The notes under the pieces are model-generated. The model was not told where the DNA came from. It did no database searches and saw only the letters and a list, made by a program, of their open reading frames with translations. The position numbers and the translations under genes are program-made. From NCBI GenBank assembly GCA_025024175.1, contig QCXZ01000041.1, forward strand, positions 41,473,786 to 41,537,785: a stretch of DNA of 64,000 nucleotides, written 5' to 3'. Shown here in pieces: positions 1-11,407 of the stretch (position 1 is the first letter of the stretch; the number at the start of each line of letters is the position of its first letter). The stretch is from Rhyzopertha dominica. Taxonomy: Eukaryota; Arthropoda; Insecta; Coleoptera; Bostrichidae.

Positions 1-1
1 T

Positions 2-175
2 ATCGGTACCGACTGTAAAATTGCATGGAAACAGCTTCGCCAGCAGGGAAATAACCCATTTGTATGCGGCCGCGAAAACGTGCGGGATTTTACCGTGAAT
101 ACATTAAAAGTTGAACTTACCGATATCCGGGATGTCCCTGTCATGATCCGTCCATTCGGAAAACTGCAGGAATAA
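2..175 (+). CDS. C-terminal part of an unrecognised, bacterial-looking protein
   Basis: An open frame runs from the window edge to a TAA at 173-175 (57 residues), with no start codon because the gene begins outside the window. It opens IGTDCKIAW and ends MIRPFGKLQE. It is polar and mixed in charge, with two cysteines and no membrane segment. Its base composition is much more even than the AT-rich DNA that follows, and its codons (CTG, CGC, ACC, CCG-type) look enterobacterial rather than like the neighbouring open frames. I do not recognise the family. It could be a horizontally acquired gene, the last exon of a host gene with unusual codon use, or a contaminant joined to the scaffold. An AATAAA lies about 120 bp downstream, which would suit a eukaryotic transcript but is weak evidence in such AT-rich DNA. 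Confidence 0.45.
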   Translation: MGTDCKIAWKQLRQQGNNPFVCGRENVRDFTVNTLKVELTDIRDVPVMIRPFGKLQE

Positions 176-3100
176 GAAAGAAATGTTAGCATTTTTTACA
201 GTTTCATTAATAAACACAAATTTAATTAACATCTTAAAAGTTTGCGTGAAATAATGCATTTAGCTAAGCAATAATTCAACTCTGCTCACAGAAATGAATA
301 AAAGTTCTGTAACTAGACTAAACTAAACTAAAACGATAACGTACATGCCATAGATAAAAATGCTTAATAAAAAAGATGATTTCAAACCTGATGAGGATTA
401 CTTATTTTGTTTCAAACTATCTAGTAATACAAATTTTGTATTTATCCTAACAGTTTAGTTTTAATTTTACTTTCAATCAAAAAGAAAACATAACTTCGGT
501 TAATATAATTTAGAAAACGAAAATACATATATTCTACATAATTACATTTTAAATTTTGCTCTGCAACTTAAAATCTATAAAAGTGGGTACTGATAGTTCT
601 GTCGATATCATTTTTCATTTCGGAAGAAATTTTACTATATTAGTAAGTGAGATAAAGCCATAAAGCAAATATTGAAAACATTGAATTCTAAATTTGTTTA
701 CACTACGGGTGTTGATTTTATGCTATTAGTTCCTGAACATGTACTATACATTTCAACAAATTAAAAATATGANATTTTAAGCAAGGGGTGTATGGAGGCA
801 AGAAGAAAATTGCATGCATTATNTCTGTTTCAGTTCATTTGCACTGGAACTGCAAATTATTTATATAACAAAATCAGATTTTGAACGGATGTAGATAATA
901 TAAATAATCGCAAAAAGGTGCACTTACAATACAAACCTACGCACACAGTTTCTACAAGCTTTCGTTTTCGTACAATATTTCTGTCATATAGAATTCCGTT
1001 CCTTACCATTTGAAATTTAAGTCTCTCAAGGATGCCTACAAACGATTTTTGTTGTCTGCCTAGTACAAAATTAACTAGCCATGTTATTGTTTTGTTCTTT
1101 TTTATTTAACACTATTACTATTACTGTTTCTGTTACTTGTACTGATACTATTAGTGTTACCATTATTATTATTATCATCGCCTTTTGCACACTCTTCGAG
1201 AGGATTGGTCTAACGCATCGATCCATAACAAGACGGCTATCTTCTGAATTTTCTGTTTGGTAAAGTTATCTATGTATTTATTGCCGATCACCCTTCGAAC
1301 TGTGTTGCAGGTATCTGAAAGTACGTATTTCTGTAGTAGTGAGTGGATTTTAAAGTCTATGTTGATCAATTGCAGATTACTTCTTAAATTGTTCGCGAAC
1401 AATATCATCATCTGCAAATACTTTGTGGACACCCACTATGACATTTTTAAAGAGGTTAAATTTGACATATCACTTAAAGTTGTACCTAAAAAGAATAAAG
1501 AAAATATGAGCCTGGGAAGTTTTAGGGGCGAACCCTGTACTTTAAGCAAGAAATAAAAATATTTGGTATTTTAAAATGTTATATTTAGTTCATCACTCTA
1601 TTTAATATATGTAACAATTCACTTTTATTTTTTTTTTGTAGATGGTGCAAAAAATGAGAAAAGTTATTTTTAGTTTCAAAGCATTTGTATTGTCTAGCGT
1701 GAATAAGATTTTATATTTTCGTTTTATTTTTTGTGATTGAAGTTTTCGTTACCTATAGGTTAGTCGATTCTTGTTTGTTTGTAAGAACTTTTTATTTAAA
1801 AAATTATTTTTTATTTTTTATAAAACTTTAATGTAATGTTTTTGTTTATTTTTCTAATGTGAATCTTTTTTTATTTTTCTGAATAAAATGTGACAGTAAA
1901 ATTTTGTCTATTTATTAGTTACCCACTTATTAGGATGGTTATAATACAGTAGAAGATCTTCTATCTCTTATTGCAATAAGACTTACTGTAAGTATCTTCC
2001 TAATATACACTAGTATATATACTAGTATACTAGTTTGCTAAGGGAAATCATTAATTTTTCTGCAGTTAAATCTATGTGTCACTAGCAATAAAACAATTTA
2101 TTAACGGCATCGAACTTTAATTGTAACTGTTATTAAACTGAATAGACGCTTCAGAATAACAAAATTATTGCTTCAGTTAGAATGCCTTTTTGAAGAAGGT
2201 AACTTAAACAGGTTGCAGTTATCAACCCGTATTAATTATGCTAGTATTATACTAACAACAATATGGTTGGCAGGTTATTACGGCGTTCTTTACATTTAAC
2301 ATAGTTTAGCTTAAAACCTAAATGAATCCGGTAGGTGCTGCCATCAGTATATCTTATCGAAACTCGGTCTGCGCGTTTTTGCCAAAAACGGTTTTGCCCA
2401 CAAAAATACTATCACTATCACTTTGAACCTGCAAGATTCACCTAGTAAATTTCGCTAAACAGCTGCCTTTAAAATTGGTTTTGATTTATCGAGTGTGTGA
2501 AACGCAATTAGATATTTGTATTGGATCTGAAAGGCGCTGTTATTATCATAATTGATTGCCTAATTGGGGATTTGAAAAGCGAATCGCTAGTCCTTGCAGA
2601 AGAGGGTCGAAGAGCAGACGTAAGTTCTTTTTATTCAATAGTACAGTGGTTTCACCATGCGTTTTCATTATTGCAGCCTTTCTTACTTTCTTGCTTCTTA
2701 CTTCTTCATCCTCCGGTTGTTACTTCGCTAAATCCACGTGCATAAGGGCTATTTGGTAGGAAAAATACTCCGGGAAGCTAATTGACAGCTAGGATAGCAG
2801 CTGAAGGCCCATTTGGACCAGTAGAACTCCCAGAGGACCAGCTTACCTTACGGTCAGACACTTTTATTTTTTTACGTTATCTATAACTTGGACATTCTTG
2901 CCGTTCCGAAAGCACGTAGAAGCGGTTTTCCGTGGATCGTCGTTCGTCGTTTCCCTGAAATAAAGAAGAATTAACGTTTCAACATTTACAATTTACAATT
3001 TGATATTAGAATTTATAATTTGATCTCTACATTATGCAATTTGTTATTTTCTCAAAAATTTAATCGATACTCACCTGTATAGCGTCGGTTTATAGTAGTT

Positions 3101-3803
3101 TTTGTTTCCTTTCTGTTAGATTATTCTAAAAATAACTTACCTTGATAAAGATAGGAATTTCGTTGACTGTTCAAACTAGAATAGCTTGTTATTTTTGTAA
3201 AATAGCGGTTTGCGAGTCGCAGCGGCGTTTTGCCTGTAGCTACGGGGATAATGTGAATTTATTGTGTATTCGGGAAGGTATTGGCCAATACTCCACCCCC
3301 AGGTGTTGATAATTAAGTAATACGTTCACTACTCACGAAAACAGTGATACGGTTTGACCGTTCTTCCCTCGCGCCACGACGCTCGCTTGCTAGACCGTTG
3401 CAGGGTCTTAGGGTAGTTATTACACTAATTTGAATTATAATCATTAACTTTGTTTCATTAACTTTATATTTTTATTGCATGTAAAATTTTTTTTTGTAAA
3501 TAAACACGGGCATAAAAAAATATTTCGCAATTTTATTGGCTCTTTGTTTCGCTGTTGGCTTTTTTTTCAAATTGCGTGGCGCCCATTATTTCCTTTTTTC
3601 ATCTGTGAACCCAGCCCGTCTCCACTGAGTAAGCTGAGGCCAGCGAAACCCTCTTGAATATCGCCGTGGTTTATTAGATTTATTGTAAAGGTAAGATCTG
3701 TGGTTATAATATTTATTGTTTGGTGGCTAATAAAGCCTTTGTGGTATCGTCACGTAATAAGGTCTCATATTTATATAGATATGTAATAGTAGCTATAATT
3801 TTT
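176..3803. other. AT-rich stretch without recognised gene
   Basis: No protein motif is recognised in any frame. Short open frames at 1257-1556 and 2521-2759 have no family resemblance. A palindromic run of TAGTATAC-type bases lies near 2006-2033. Between about 2870 and 3400 the composition is less AT-rich, and reverse-strand donor-like sites (AAGGTAAG near 3141, CAGGTGAG near 3075) occur. A small host exon on the minus strand is possible there but cannot be delimited. Confidence 0.4.
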
Positions 3804-5066
3804 TTATCTACCGTAATTTAACATTTTTCTCAGTGCGGGATTTCTCCTGTAGCACCTAGTATAATGGGTATTATTTAGCTTCCTCCAGACTCCACATCTG
3901 AATAATTTCGTCTCGCAAAAGTAGGTATTTATTAATTTTTTCGTCGTTGGTTCTAGCGTGTTTTTCGGGAGACTCGCGGCAAAATCCACCACAAACGCAC
4001 ATTTCTTTTTCTTGAAAAGAAGTACCATATCCGGGATATTATTTGGAATTGGTCTATCGGTAAGTAACCTCGTCAGTCTTGCATACGGGGGGAGGCTGGT
4101 ATTCATAATACGGCACCGTCTCCGTATATTTCCATATGTATCTCGCGGACTTTTTGGAGGATTATTTTACCCACTCTATCGTGGCGGTCTAGATATGGTT
4201 TGGGAGCCAAGGTTGTGCATCCGGCTATAACGTGCTCTATATACTCTTCTTTTATGCCGCACATTCGACACTTACTGGATACCTCTCTATGGCCAAGTAT
4301 TCTGTTTTTGTAGGCGTTGGTGGCAATCACTTGGTCCTAAATTTTCCGTGTAGAGCCTTACTCCGCCACCTCTGCAGTTGCTGCTCAGGCGTTGGTATGG
4401 CATCATTGGGCTTGTAGGATGCGTCAGCAAGTCTCAGCGGTGTAGCCTTATGGTCTATGTTGATTACCGCTTGCTGCAGATCGCTTTCCTGAGTGAGTGG
4501 GCGCCCCTATTTATGTCCACTATTTCTTCACTACATCCATTGTATCATTTGGTGATTTGAGTATTAGTTTTGTTTCCCACTGCGTCATGACCTGCTTCAA
4601 AAAATGGGATATCTAGGTGTTGACTTTGTACAATTTCAGTATTTCTAGCAACCATGATTATTATTATTATTTTATTATATTATTTATTGCTGCAGGTATG
4701 TAGTACAACAAATCATTGCATAGGCACCATAGGGACATAATGTAGTTTTTATGAGAGTCCCAAACTTGTTAAGTTTTTGGTTAACTGTTTGGATATTTCT
4801 CCAGTAGCACACATAATAATTGTAATGATTGTTTTAATGCTCTACATTTGTCGAATTTCATCCACGAGTGACAAGTATTCGTGGATTTTTCAGTATGTGC
4901 TTTAGTGATATTACATGCAAGAGGTGTTGCAAAACCTATTATTAAGTTTCTATTTACCACTTTAAAAGTGAGTATAATGTTTGGAATATCCCACTCAGTG
5001 AGTGTGCTCTGCTTTTTCAGCGGACAATTTGATGTCATCCATGTACCAAAAGTCATTAATCGGAGC
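3804..5066 (-). pseudogene. R4/Dong-like LINE, 3' half (RT palm to endonuclease), decayed
   Basis: Read on the minus strand this is the downstream half of a non-LTR retrotransposon. The RT catalytic block FWYMDDIKL lies at about 5051-5025, followed by a WMKFDKCRALK block near 4855 that matches the GLDKC motif of this group. An ALHGKF motif sits near 4350. A zinc-knuckle-like CRMCG...H...GC block (4262-4205) is followed by a RHDRV motif. A PD...VVDFAA block (about 4030-3985) fits the PD-(D/E)xK restriction-like endonuclease at the C-terminus of R2/R4-type LINEs. Frameshifts, stops and an internal deletion between ALHGKF and the zinc knuckle make it inactive. The upstream half continues at 6942-7395; a hAT element separates the two. 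The assignment to R4/Dong rather than R2 or NeSL is by motif wording only. Confidence 0.75.
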
Positions 5067-5074
5067 ACACGACC

Positions 5075-6941
5075 CAGTGGCGGACTACATCCTCGGAGCC
5101 CGGGGCGGCATCTAATACTCTGGCCCCCTACCCGTACCTTGTGTACGACATAATCAAGGTTCTCATGGTATCTCAATTTAGAACGATCCTCGTGTATCCA
5201 CCCAGGGTTTAAGGAAGTCGTCCCACAAGGGAACGTTTAGCCGGAAAGCTGCTGCTACTTGTCGCGAATTCACAGGATATTGAACATTATGGAAAGAGGT
5301 TTCAACTAATTTTTCAATAATGTGAGCTCTTAGGCTATTTCTTACCTCCTGTAAGCTTTAAAACTCACTGACTTTAAATGCGATCATGTTATAGTTACTT
5401 GCAAAAAGTTAACGCAAAGAAAACAGCTAAAAGGGCGTATCTTCAAAAAATATAATTATATGTATAAGAATGAAATTAGTAGATCAATCATTACGAAAAT
5501 TAATAAGGTCCTATTCTGATAGTTACGAACCTATTAAAACTCATCGAAATCGGTCAAATGGTCATCCATAGCGCATAATTACTTATACTTACAGAGATAC
5601 AGAGACGACTCGTTTTGTCAAAGGCAATTTTAGATCCTAGTTAACATTAAAAAATTAAATATATGCTGTCACTTGATTGGTAAATTGGTATGTACAAGCG
5701 AATAATTTTTCTCTTCTTTCACAACTGTAGTTTGTAGTACTAGTCTAGTATTCACAAGTATAGTTTTCCCATTGGAATAAGGTTACATGGAGGGTCCTTT
5801 TGCGTAGAAATCAATCTTAAATTTGTACAGGAAACATTCGCTATCAGAATGGGCTTCCTGCAGACACGTGTCGATACCATAAATTTGTATAATTAGGGTC
5901 ATCTACAAACCTTCCAGTCCCGTATTGGAAATTATCATTATGTTTAGAAAAGAAGAAGTTTTAGATATGAATTTTTATAATATTCGTTACACATATTTGT
6001 TTTATTACGTTAAAAGTACTTGTTTATTCAGGTTTAAGCCAAATTTGTAATAAAGCGCTTAACCCTTATTCAAGAGGGCTGAATTCGGTACTGAAGCAAT
6101 GCCTCTCCGGGATACCTGCGACTAATTTATGACTTGTTTGTCGGTATTTACTAAAGGGAACTGAAGTGTTACGTAATCCTCCTTTATTAGAGTTAAAATA
6201 TTTTACTGCGGCAATATAACCTTAGAAGAATGGGAAAAGTATAATAGTGTGGTAGAATACAGAATGAGAAACCCTGTCACTGATTTAAAAACTGACAAAA
6301 ATCCTATTCTGACATTTCGATCACTTCAGCAATATTCGTCAAAGAACTCCAAAGATTTTTTAAACATACAGTTTAAACAAGTTTCAGCGTTCAACTCACT
6401 TCAATTCAATTCAATAGAAACACAAAGCCGTACGGCCAGTACCCATTACTATTAACTTTACTAAAGCCGATATTAGCTAAGTGATATTATACCCGGTAAC
6501 CATACAGCGCTTTCAAGTAAGGCAGACGGTTCAGATTTAAATGACGGGATTTTGATATTAGCTTAATACGGAGAATAAGAACCAACCACCGGCGCATAAA
6601 CTATTTGTATTACACTTTGCCATTACATACAAACAATGTCCCAACCTCTCCAGAGTTAGCTTGTATTTTTTTAATTTCACCCACAATAACCTGCAAAAGT
6701 AATGAATTGGTTGGCATAAATAGTGTTGATCAAAGTATCTACTTAAATAATAGGGTCATTTGTAGATTTTCCTATAAATATCACTATTATTTAATGGTAG
6801 ATTTTTTTAGAACTAACGCTTTGAGTTTATTTGATTACAACATTTTAATTTAGTTGTTAAATTCCTTAAGCTGAAAATTGGGCCCCCTACAAGTGAGGCC
6901 CAGGACGGACCGCCCCCGCCCCTCCCCTTAGTCCGCCAGTG
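5075..6941. mobile_element. Non-autonomous hAT element with perfect 8-bp target duplication
   Basis: The element begins CAGTGGCGGACTA and ends with the near-exact reverse complement (one mismatch at base 3). It is flanked on both sides by ACACGACC (5067-5074 and 6942-6949). An 8-bp duplication plus a CAGNGNCGG-type terminus is characteristic of the hAT superfamily. Just inside each terminus lies a GC-rich block (GGCCCCCTACC on the left, CCGCCCCCGCCCC on the right). The 1.87-kb interior is AT-rich and holds no recognisable transposase, so it would depend on a partner in trans. The insertion interrupts the RT domain of the surrounding LINE. Bases 6061-6250 recur in inverted orientation at 8210-8410. 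Confidence 0.88.
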
Positions 6942-7395
6942 ACACGACCTTCTAAGTAAACATACTTGCATGCAGTATAAGCGCCATGAAGAATCATAAG
7001 GGGCTTAAAGCGTCTCCTTAGAATATGCCTCTCCTTATCTGGATCTGTCGAGATCTGCATCAGACCATTGATTGGGCCTCCTCAGCATCACCATAGTTTT
7101 CCAGGTGTTCATAGCGATTTTCAGGAGCTCCACTATGTGCTGTTCTACTTTGTAAAATTCCAGAACCTCCAGCATCCAGGATGTTGTCCTATACGCCATC
7201 TGGTAATCCACATAAACATTATATAGTGGCTTCTTCGTTCGTCTCCGACCACTACGGCATCGACAATCAAGTGCTCTTTACAGCATTGAGAGCCCTCTCG
7301 ATAAGCCATTTGTTCGTCAGGTAGTAGCATTCCCTCTGATAAGTTGTGATATACTTTAGCTGCTATTACAGAACTTAATAGTTTGTATTCATCCG
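6942..7395 (-). pseudogene. R4/Dong-like LINE, 5' part (RT fingers), decayed
   Basis: This is the upstream continuation of the LINE broken by the hAT at 5075-6941. On the minus strand the order is YKLLSSVIAAKVYHNL (near 7365), LPDEQMAYREGSQCCKEHL (about 7325-7270), then the block that normally reads DYxKAFDSVPH, here shifted out of frame. Next come QWSDADL (near 7065) and the IRRGIF-stop-GDALSPL block (about 7040-7000), which is the RT motif preceding the YxDD loop. The open frame 7145-7330 covers the first blocks. The 5' end stops near 7395, so the insert was truncated at its 5' end, as is usual for LINEs. Confidence 0.72.
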
Positions 7396-8209
7396 GAGTT
7401 AATATTCAGCACATCAACGTTGAAATCCCCACACAGCTGATACGATTATACTCTGAATAAATATTAATTATTGTATTTAGGGAATGTAATCGAAGAATAC
7501 ACATTCCAGAAAAAGAACCCAATTTAATCTGCTCAAAAGCAAAAGCTCTTACGACATTCTCGAGATCAACGACAGGAAACCAGCTTTCTTTTAAATTGTC
7601 GTTCGCTTGCTTCCGCCTATTCGGAGCCCTCGCCCTACATTTAGCGATTCCGTTTGAGACTCCAAGAGCCTCCGACATTACCATACTGAGACCGTCGTCG
7701 TTCGCGAGATTAAGTTCCGTTCAAACCCAGATGATAAATTATTTAGCGCCTCTTAATTCCGTCGACTCGGTGCGGCAGGGATTTNAAGTTTTCGTTTTTC
7801 GCCCGTCCGTCGGGTGTTTCGCCCGAACATCTTTTTCATGCGTTATTGGAAAGCGTGCACTGAAATGTATTAACGTTTCGTGAATAGAGTGGGCTATTTA
7901 TCAAAGTCTGGTGTGCCCAACCCGCAGGTTTTTCCTGGTCGCGGCAAGAACCGGCCACTCCACGTCGGGTTCATGATTTGCTCCCGTGCTGCGGTGTATT
8001 GTTCGCCCCCGCGGGATAGCGCTTCCGTTCCCGTGAAGGGTGGCATCTATCAAGGGCGGCTTCGTCGCAAGGAAAATGCCTAGCTGTTCAACGTGGAATC
8101 ATTCTTGACATGCAGGTTGATAAAGAGTGATAACATCAGTCGGCATTTGCGTGAGGTACCTTGCATGGTTGAAAGTCTCTCAACCTTATTTAACGTCTTT
8201 AATATTTGT
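7396..8209. other. Less AT-rich unique stretch, possible exon or regulatory DNA
   Basis: Bases 7560-8085 are distinctly richer in G and C than their surroundings and show no repeat match elsewhere in the window. On the minus strand an open frame (7406-7684) opens MVMSEALGVSNGIAKC and contains RARAPNRRKQ. It looks more protein-like than most frames here but matches nothing I know. On the plus strand, 7880-8083 is open with an RPLHVGFMICSR stretch. Nothing decides between a coding exon and a conserved non-coding block. Confidence 0.25.
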
Positions 8210-8410
8210 TAATTTTATTGTCTTAAAATACAATATAGTCTTCCAATTCGCATAACGTTATATTGCCGCAGTAAAATATTCTAACTCCAATAATGAGGTA
8301 TTAGGCTTACCACTTCACGTCCCTTTAGAAAATATCCACAAGCAAGTCATAAATTATTTGATGGTACACCGGAGAGGCATTACTTCAGAACCAAATTCAG
8401 CCTACTTGAA
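8210..8410 (-). repeat. Inverted second copy of the hAT interior (6061-6250)
   Basis: Read on the minus strand this segment follows 6061-6250 closely. It shares GTAATGCCTCTCCGG-type, AATTTATGACTTG and ATTTTACTGCGGCAATATAAC blocks in the same order. It therefore represents a fragment of the same or a related element lying in opposite orientation about 2 kb away. The similarity stops abruptly at 8410/8411, where the foldback element begins, which suggests the foldback inserted at or beside this repeat. Confidence 0.7.
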
Positions 8411-9570
8411 TACGCTATATTAGTGTGACGTAGATGTCGGCCATTTTGCTGCGATACGTCAAGATCCCGGATCCAAACCAACCTACTTAGTTGTCATAAT
8501 GTGCGTAAGAGAGTTCAGCGTTTGGTGTATTTTTTAGTGTTAAAGTGTATTTTCAAGTGTTACTGTGTATGTTTGAGTAGCTTACATTACTTCGCTTTAC
8601 TTAGCAAGTATTACAAACCGAAATTACATTTAGATACAATGTATTGTTGAAAAGCTGGACATACACTAAGTACGTGTGTGGAGCATTACAATTTACAAGT
8701 TTTATCAGAAAATGGTAATGGGTTGGGTCCCTGGATGTTTCCGTTATAATGAGAGAGAAACGTGAAATATTTACAGCACTTCTTTTAGGTTGTTTTTAAA
8801 CAATAGATTGCAATTAAATCTAATTTTGGTTTATAATACTAAATTGTGCGTAGGAACGTAAACCACTAAAAATACACCGTAACACTTAATGTTCAGAGAA
8901 AAATTATAGTATAATACAATATTTTTAAGTGTTACTGTGTATGCTTGAATGGTTTACATACCTTTGTATTATTCATTAAGTATTACAAACCGAAATTACA
9001 TTAAGTTGCAATTTATTGTTAAAAGGCAACCTAAAATAGGCGCTTAAAGTTTATACGTTTCTCTCTCATTATAACAAGAACATCCAGGGACCTAGCACGT
9101 TACCATCTTCTGGTACAGCATGTAAATTGTAATGCTGTATACAGGCACTTATTGTAGGTTAAGCTTTTCAGCAGTACTTACATTGTAACTAAATGTAATT
9201 TATGTTTGTAATACTTGCTAAGTAAAGCGAAGGAGTGTCAGCTACTCAAACATACGCAGTAACACTTTAAAATATTCTTTTACACTAAAAAATTGCGCCA
9301 AACACAACTCCCTTATGCACGTTATGACAACTTGATCCAGGATCTAAACTAAATGTAATTTCGGTTTGTAACATTTGTGAAGCAAAGCGAAGGAGTGTAA
9401 GCTACTCAAATAAGCACAGTAACACTTCTAAATATTCTTTTAAAGTCACAAAATTGCACCTAACACTGAGGTCCGTTACGCACGTTATGACTACTCGGTT
9501 TGTCAGGATCCAGGACTTTGACGTACCGCAGAAAAATGGCCGTCATTACGTCAACACTAATATAGCGTAT
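8411..9570. mobile_element. Foldback element, 1.16 kb, nearly fully palindromic
   Basis: Both ends read TACGCTATATTAGTGT followed by a GACGTA block, in inverted orientation. The arms continue inward for hundreds of bases: GGCCATTTT, a GTCATAA(C/T)GTGCGTAA block, AGTGTTACTGTG, GAGTAGCTTACA, TTCGCTTTACTTAGCA and TTACAAACCGAAATTACA. Near the centre TGAGAGAGAAACG (about 8750) pairs with CGTTTCTCTCTCA (about 9056), and the GGTCCCTGGATG block pairs too. The right arm carries an extra tandem copy of its sub-repeat (about 9190-9330 and 9340-9480), so the arms are unequal. No coding capacity is seen. A transcript across it could fold into a very long hairpin. Confidence 0.82.
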
Positions 9571-10550
9571 GAGGGTGAAGGGTTAGGGTATTTCGGAATG
9601 ATGTACGAATATTTTAAACGAAATAGAATATGTGTTTGAAAACAATTCATCCACTACATTGTCAAAAACAACACTGAATATGTTTGGTTAAAATATTTTT
9701 AATTTTTTTATACTGTGAAATGATCTGATTTGGATGATTTAGCTGCCTTCTGAATTTTAAAATAGTAAGTGTAGATGAAGGACCAGTTGTATCAGAAACA
9801 TTTGTTCGATAAAGATGGTCCCTACATGTGGAGCATTTCGAATATTTTAAAAATTGTTTTGCATATAAAGCTCTATCGTAAAAATTACTGTTACAGTTCG
9901 ACACCACACAATACTTTCCCATTATTCTTATTTCAGATAGCACACACTGGCGAGCGCTTTTACCACTATATTGCATCTCTTACTAGATCTCTCTCTCCCA
10001 CACTGACAACAATCTGGGCCGCAGTTGCATACAGTTACCATACGGTCGTGCATATGCCTATCTATCTACTACCGTGACCAGAAATGACCACGTTTTTATT
10101 CCCAGCTGAAATAAAAACATCTTGTAGTGGATACTTCGTTCTTTCTAATGACGTTAGATTACATTTAATAACGTTTGTTTTCTCTTAACATTGTGATACT
10201 TATGAACGGAATATTCGATTCTCGTTTAAGATCTTTTATATTTTTTATTCATATTTACACAGAGAACAAATTTAATTTAATGTTACAAACAACAAACCAA
10301 CAAACACAAGACATGGAGTTTTTGTCGCTTCCGTATTTTTTTTTAGAATTGCTGCTAAATGAGACCCACACGTTTTGTAAAGTTCCATCTTCTTGACGTC
10401 CAGGGGCTGCAATCTAAATCGCAAGCATTACTTAACCACTATTAATTAATCAAAATTTCCTTTAAGTGATTATTATTATGTCACCCACGTAGGGGATTAC
10501 AGATCACTTCGTTCATCCTAACCTCACCGAAAAGCGCTCAGTATTAAACT
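9571..10550. other. No recognised gene
   Basis: Open frames at 9775-10077 (plus) and 9662-9976 (minus) overlap and neither resembles a known family. The minus frame has a C-x4-C and a later CRDH that recall a THAP finger. The spacing is too short and the conserved tryptophan and proline are missing. Confidence 0.35.
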
Positions 10551-10826
10551 TTATGCTTCTAAGCTATCATTAACAGTCTCTTCTTCTTTCTCATATTCCC
10601 GTCTGCTCGATAAACGCGGATATAAAGGCAAGTGCTTCTCTCCTGGTACATTTTCGAGATAACGTCGATATCCCATGTTCCCATAACCACCGGGATAACT
10701 ACACGCGCCACGAACATGATTTACTACCTCAGCTGGAGCCATTCCAAAACTTTGATGACTTAAAGCCATTCCTCTAAATGCAACTACACTCCGAGGAAAT
10801 TCGCGGTGTATTTTTAGCGGGCGGCT
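10551..10826 (-). CDS. Possible terminal coding exon of an unidentified host gene
   Basis: On the minus strand an acceptor-like ATATTACAG ends at 10827, and the next base opens a 91-codon frame to a TAA at 10553-10551. The frame starts SRPLKIHREFPRSVVAFRG and continues through an internal Met (10769). It has a Gly/Tyr-rich centre (YPGGYGNMGYRRY), then PGEKHLPLYPRL, and an acidic tail (EYEKEEETVNDSLEA). It contains no transposon motif, its codons look natural and the splice site is in phase 0. I do not recognise the protein. It could be the last exon of a gene whose other exons lie at higher coordinates or outside the window. An internal ATG also allows a small independent protein of 72 residues. 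Confidence 0.4.
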   Translation of the reverse strand, partial: SRPLKIHREFPRSVVAFRGMALSHQSFGMAPAEVVNHVRGACSYPGGYGNMGYRRYLENVPGEKHLPLYPRLSSRREYEKEEETVNDSLEA

Positions 10827-11407
10827 CTGTAATATTTACGATCAGCGATGTGATTGAATTTACTCGCGAATTAACACGTCGTCGCCCGGCTACTGGGAAA
10901 TATATGAACTTGGATGAATAGGGGAGTACCGAGAGGTTTTTACTTGAAGATCCCAGAAACTTTTTAATTGCAATTTATTTCCTTTTCATGTTACTTCAAA
11001 CTGCTAATTACTTTTAAGTGGGTTATGTTCGCATAATAATCATTTCATTTCATTTATTGTGAAAAAATACATAATGGTAAGAATGCTCTTACTTGTTAAT
11101 AATACTAATACACTAGTAAATTAAGTGATTTTCTTATTATGTATGCTGCATTTAATTGATTTTTTGAAGCAAGTAGAAAGCAAAGCCAGATACTGACAAA
11201 ACATGTTTGAAAAATGTGACGCAATACATGAAAAATATCCTTCATATTCGTAGTTATATGTGCTAGCAGATCCTAAGTATCATAAAGTACATTTATGCTA
11301 TGCACTTCTGATCGTTTCTTCAAAATGGCTTAACAGGGAATCTGGATGGTGAGAGTGTATTAATTTGAGCAGAAATATGCAGGTGTGGTACGTGACTCTT
11401 TTAAATG
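10827..11407. other. No recognised gene
   Basis: Bases 10827-10925 remain moderately GC-rich and could be intron flanking the putative exon. The rest is AT-rich with no motif seen. Confidence 0.35.

Noticed and set aside
9130..9480. Tandem sub-repeats as a satellite or CRISPR-like array
   Set aside because: Only two long imperfect copies with no spacers; they belong to the foldback arm.
9662..9976. Minus-strand frame with C-x4-C and C-x2-H resembling a THAP finger
   Set aside because: Cysteine-to-cysteine spacing is too short and the conserved Trp and Pro residues are absent.
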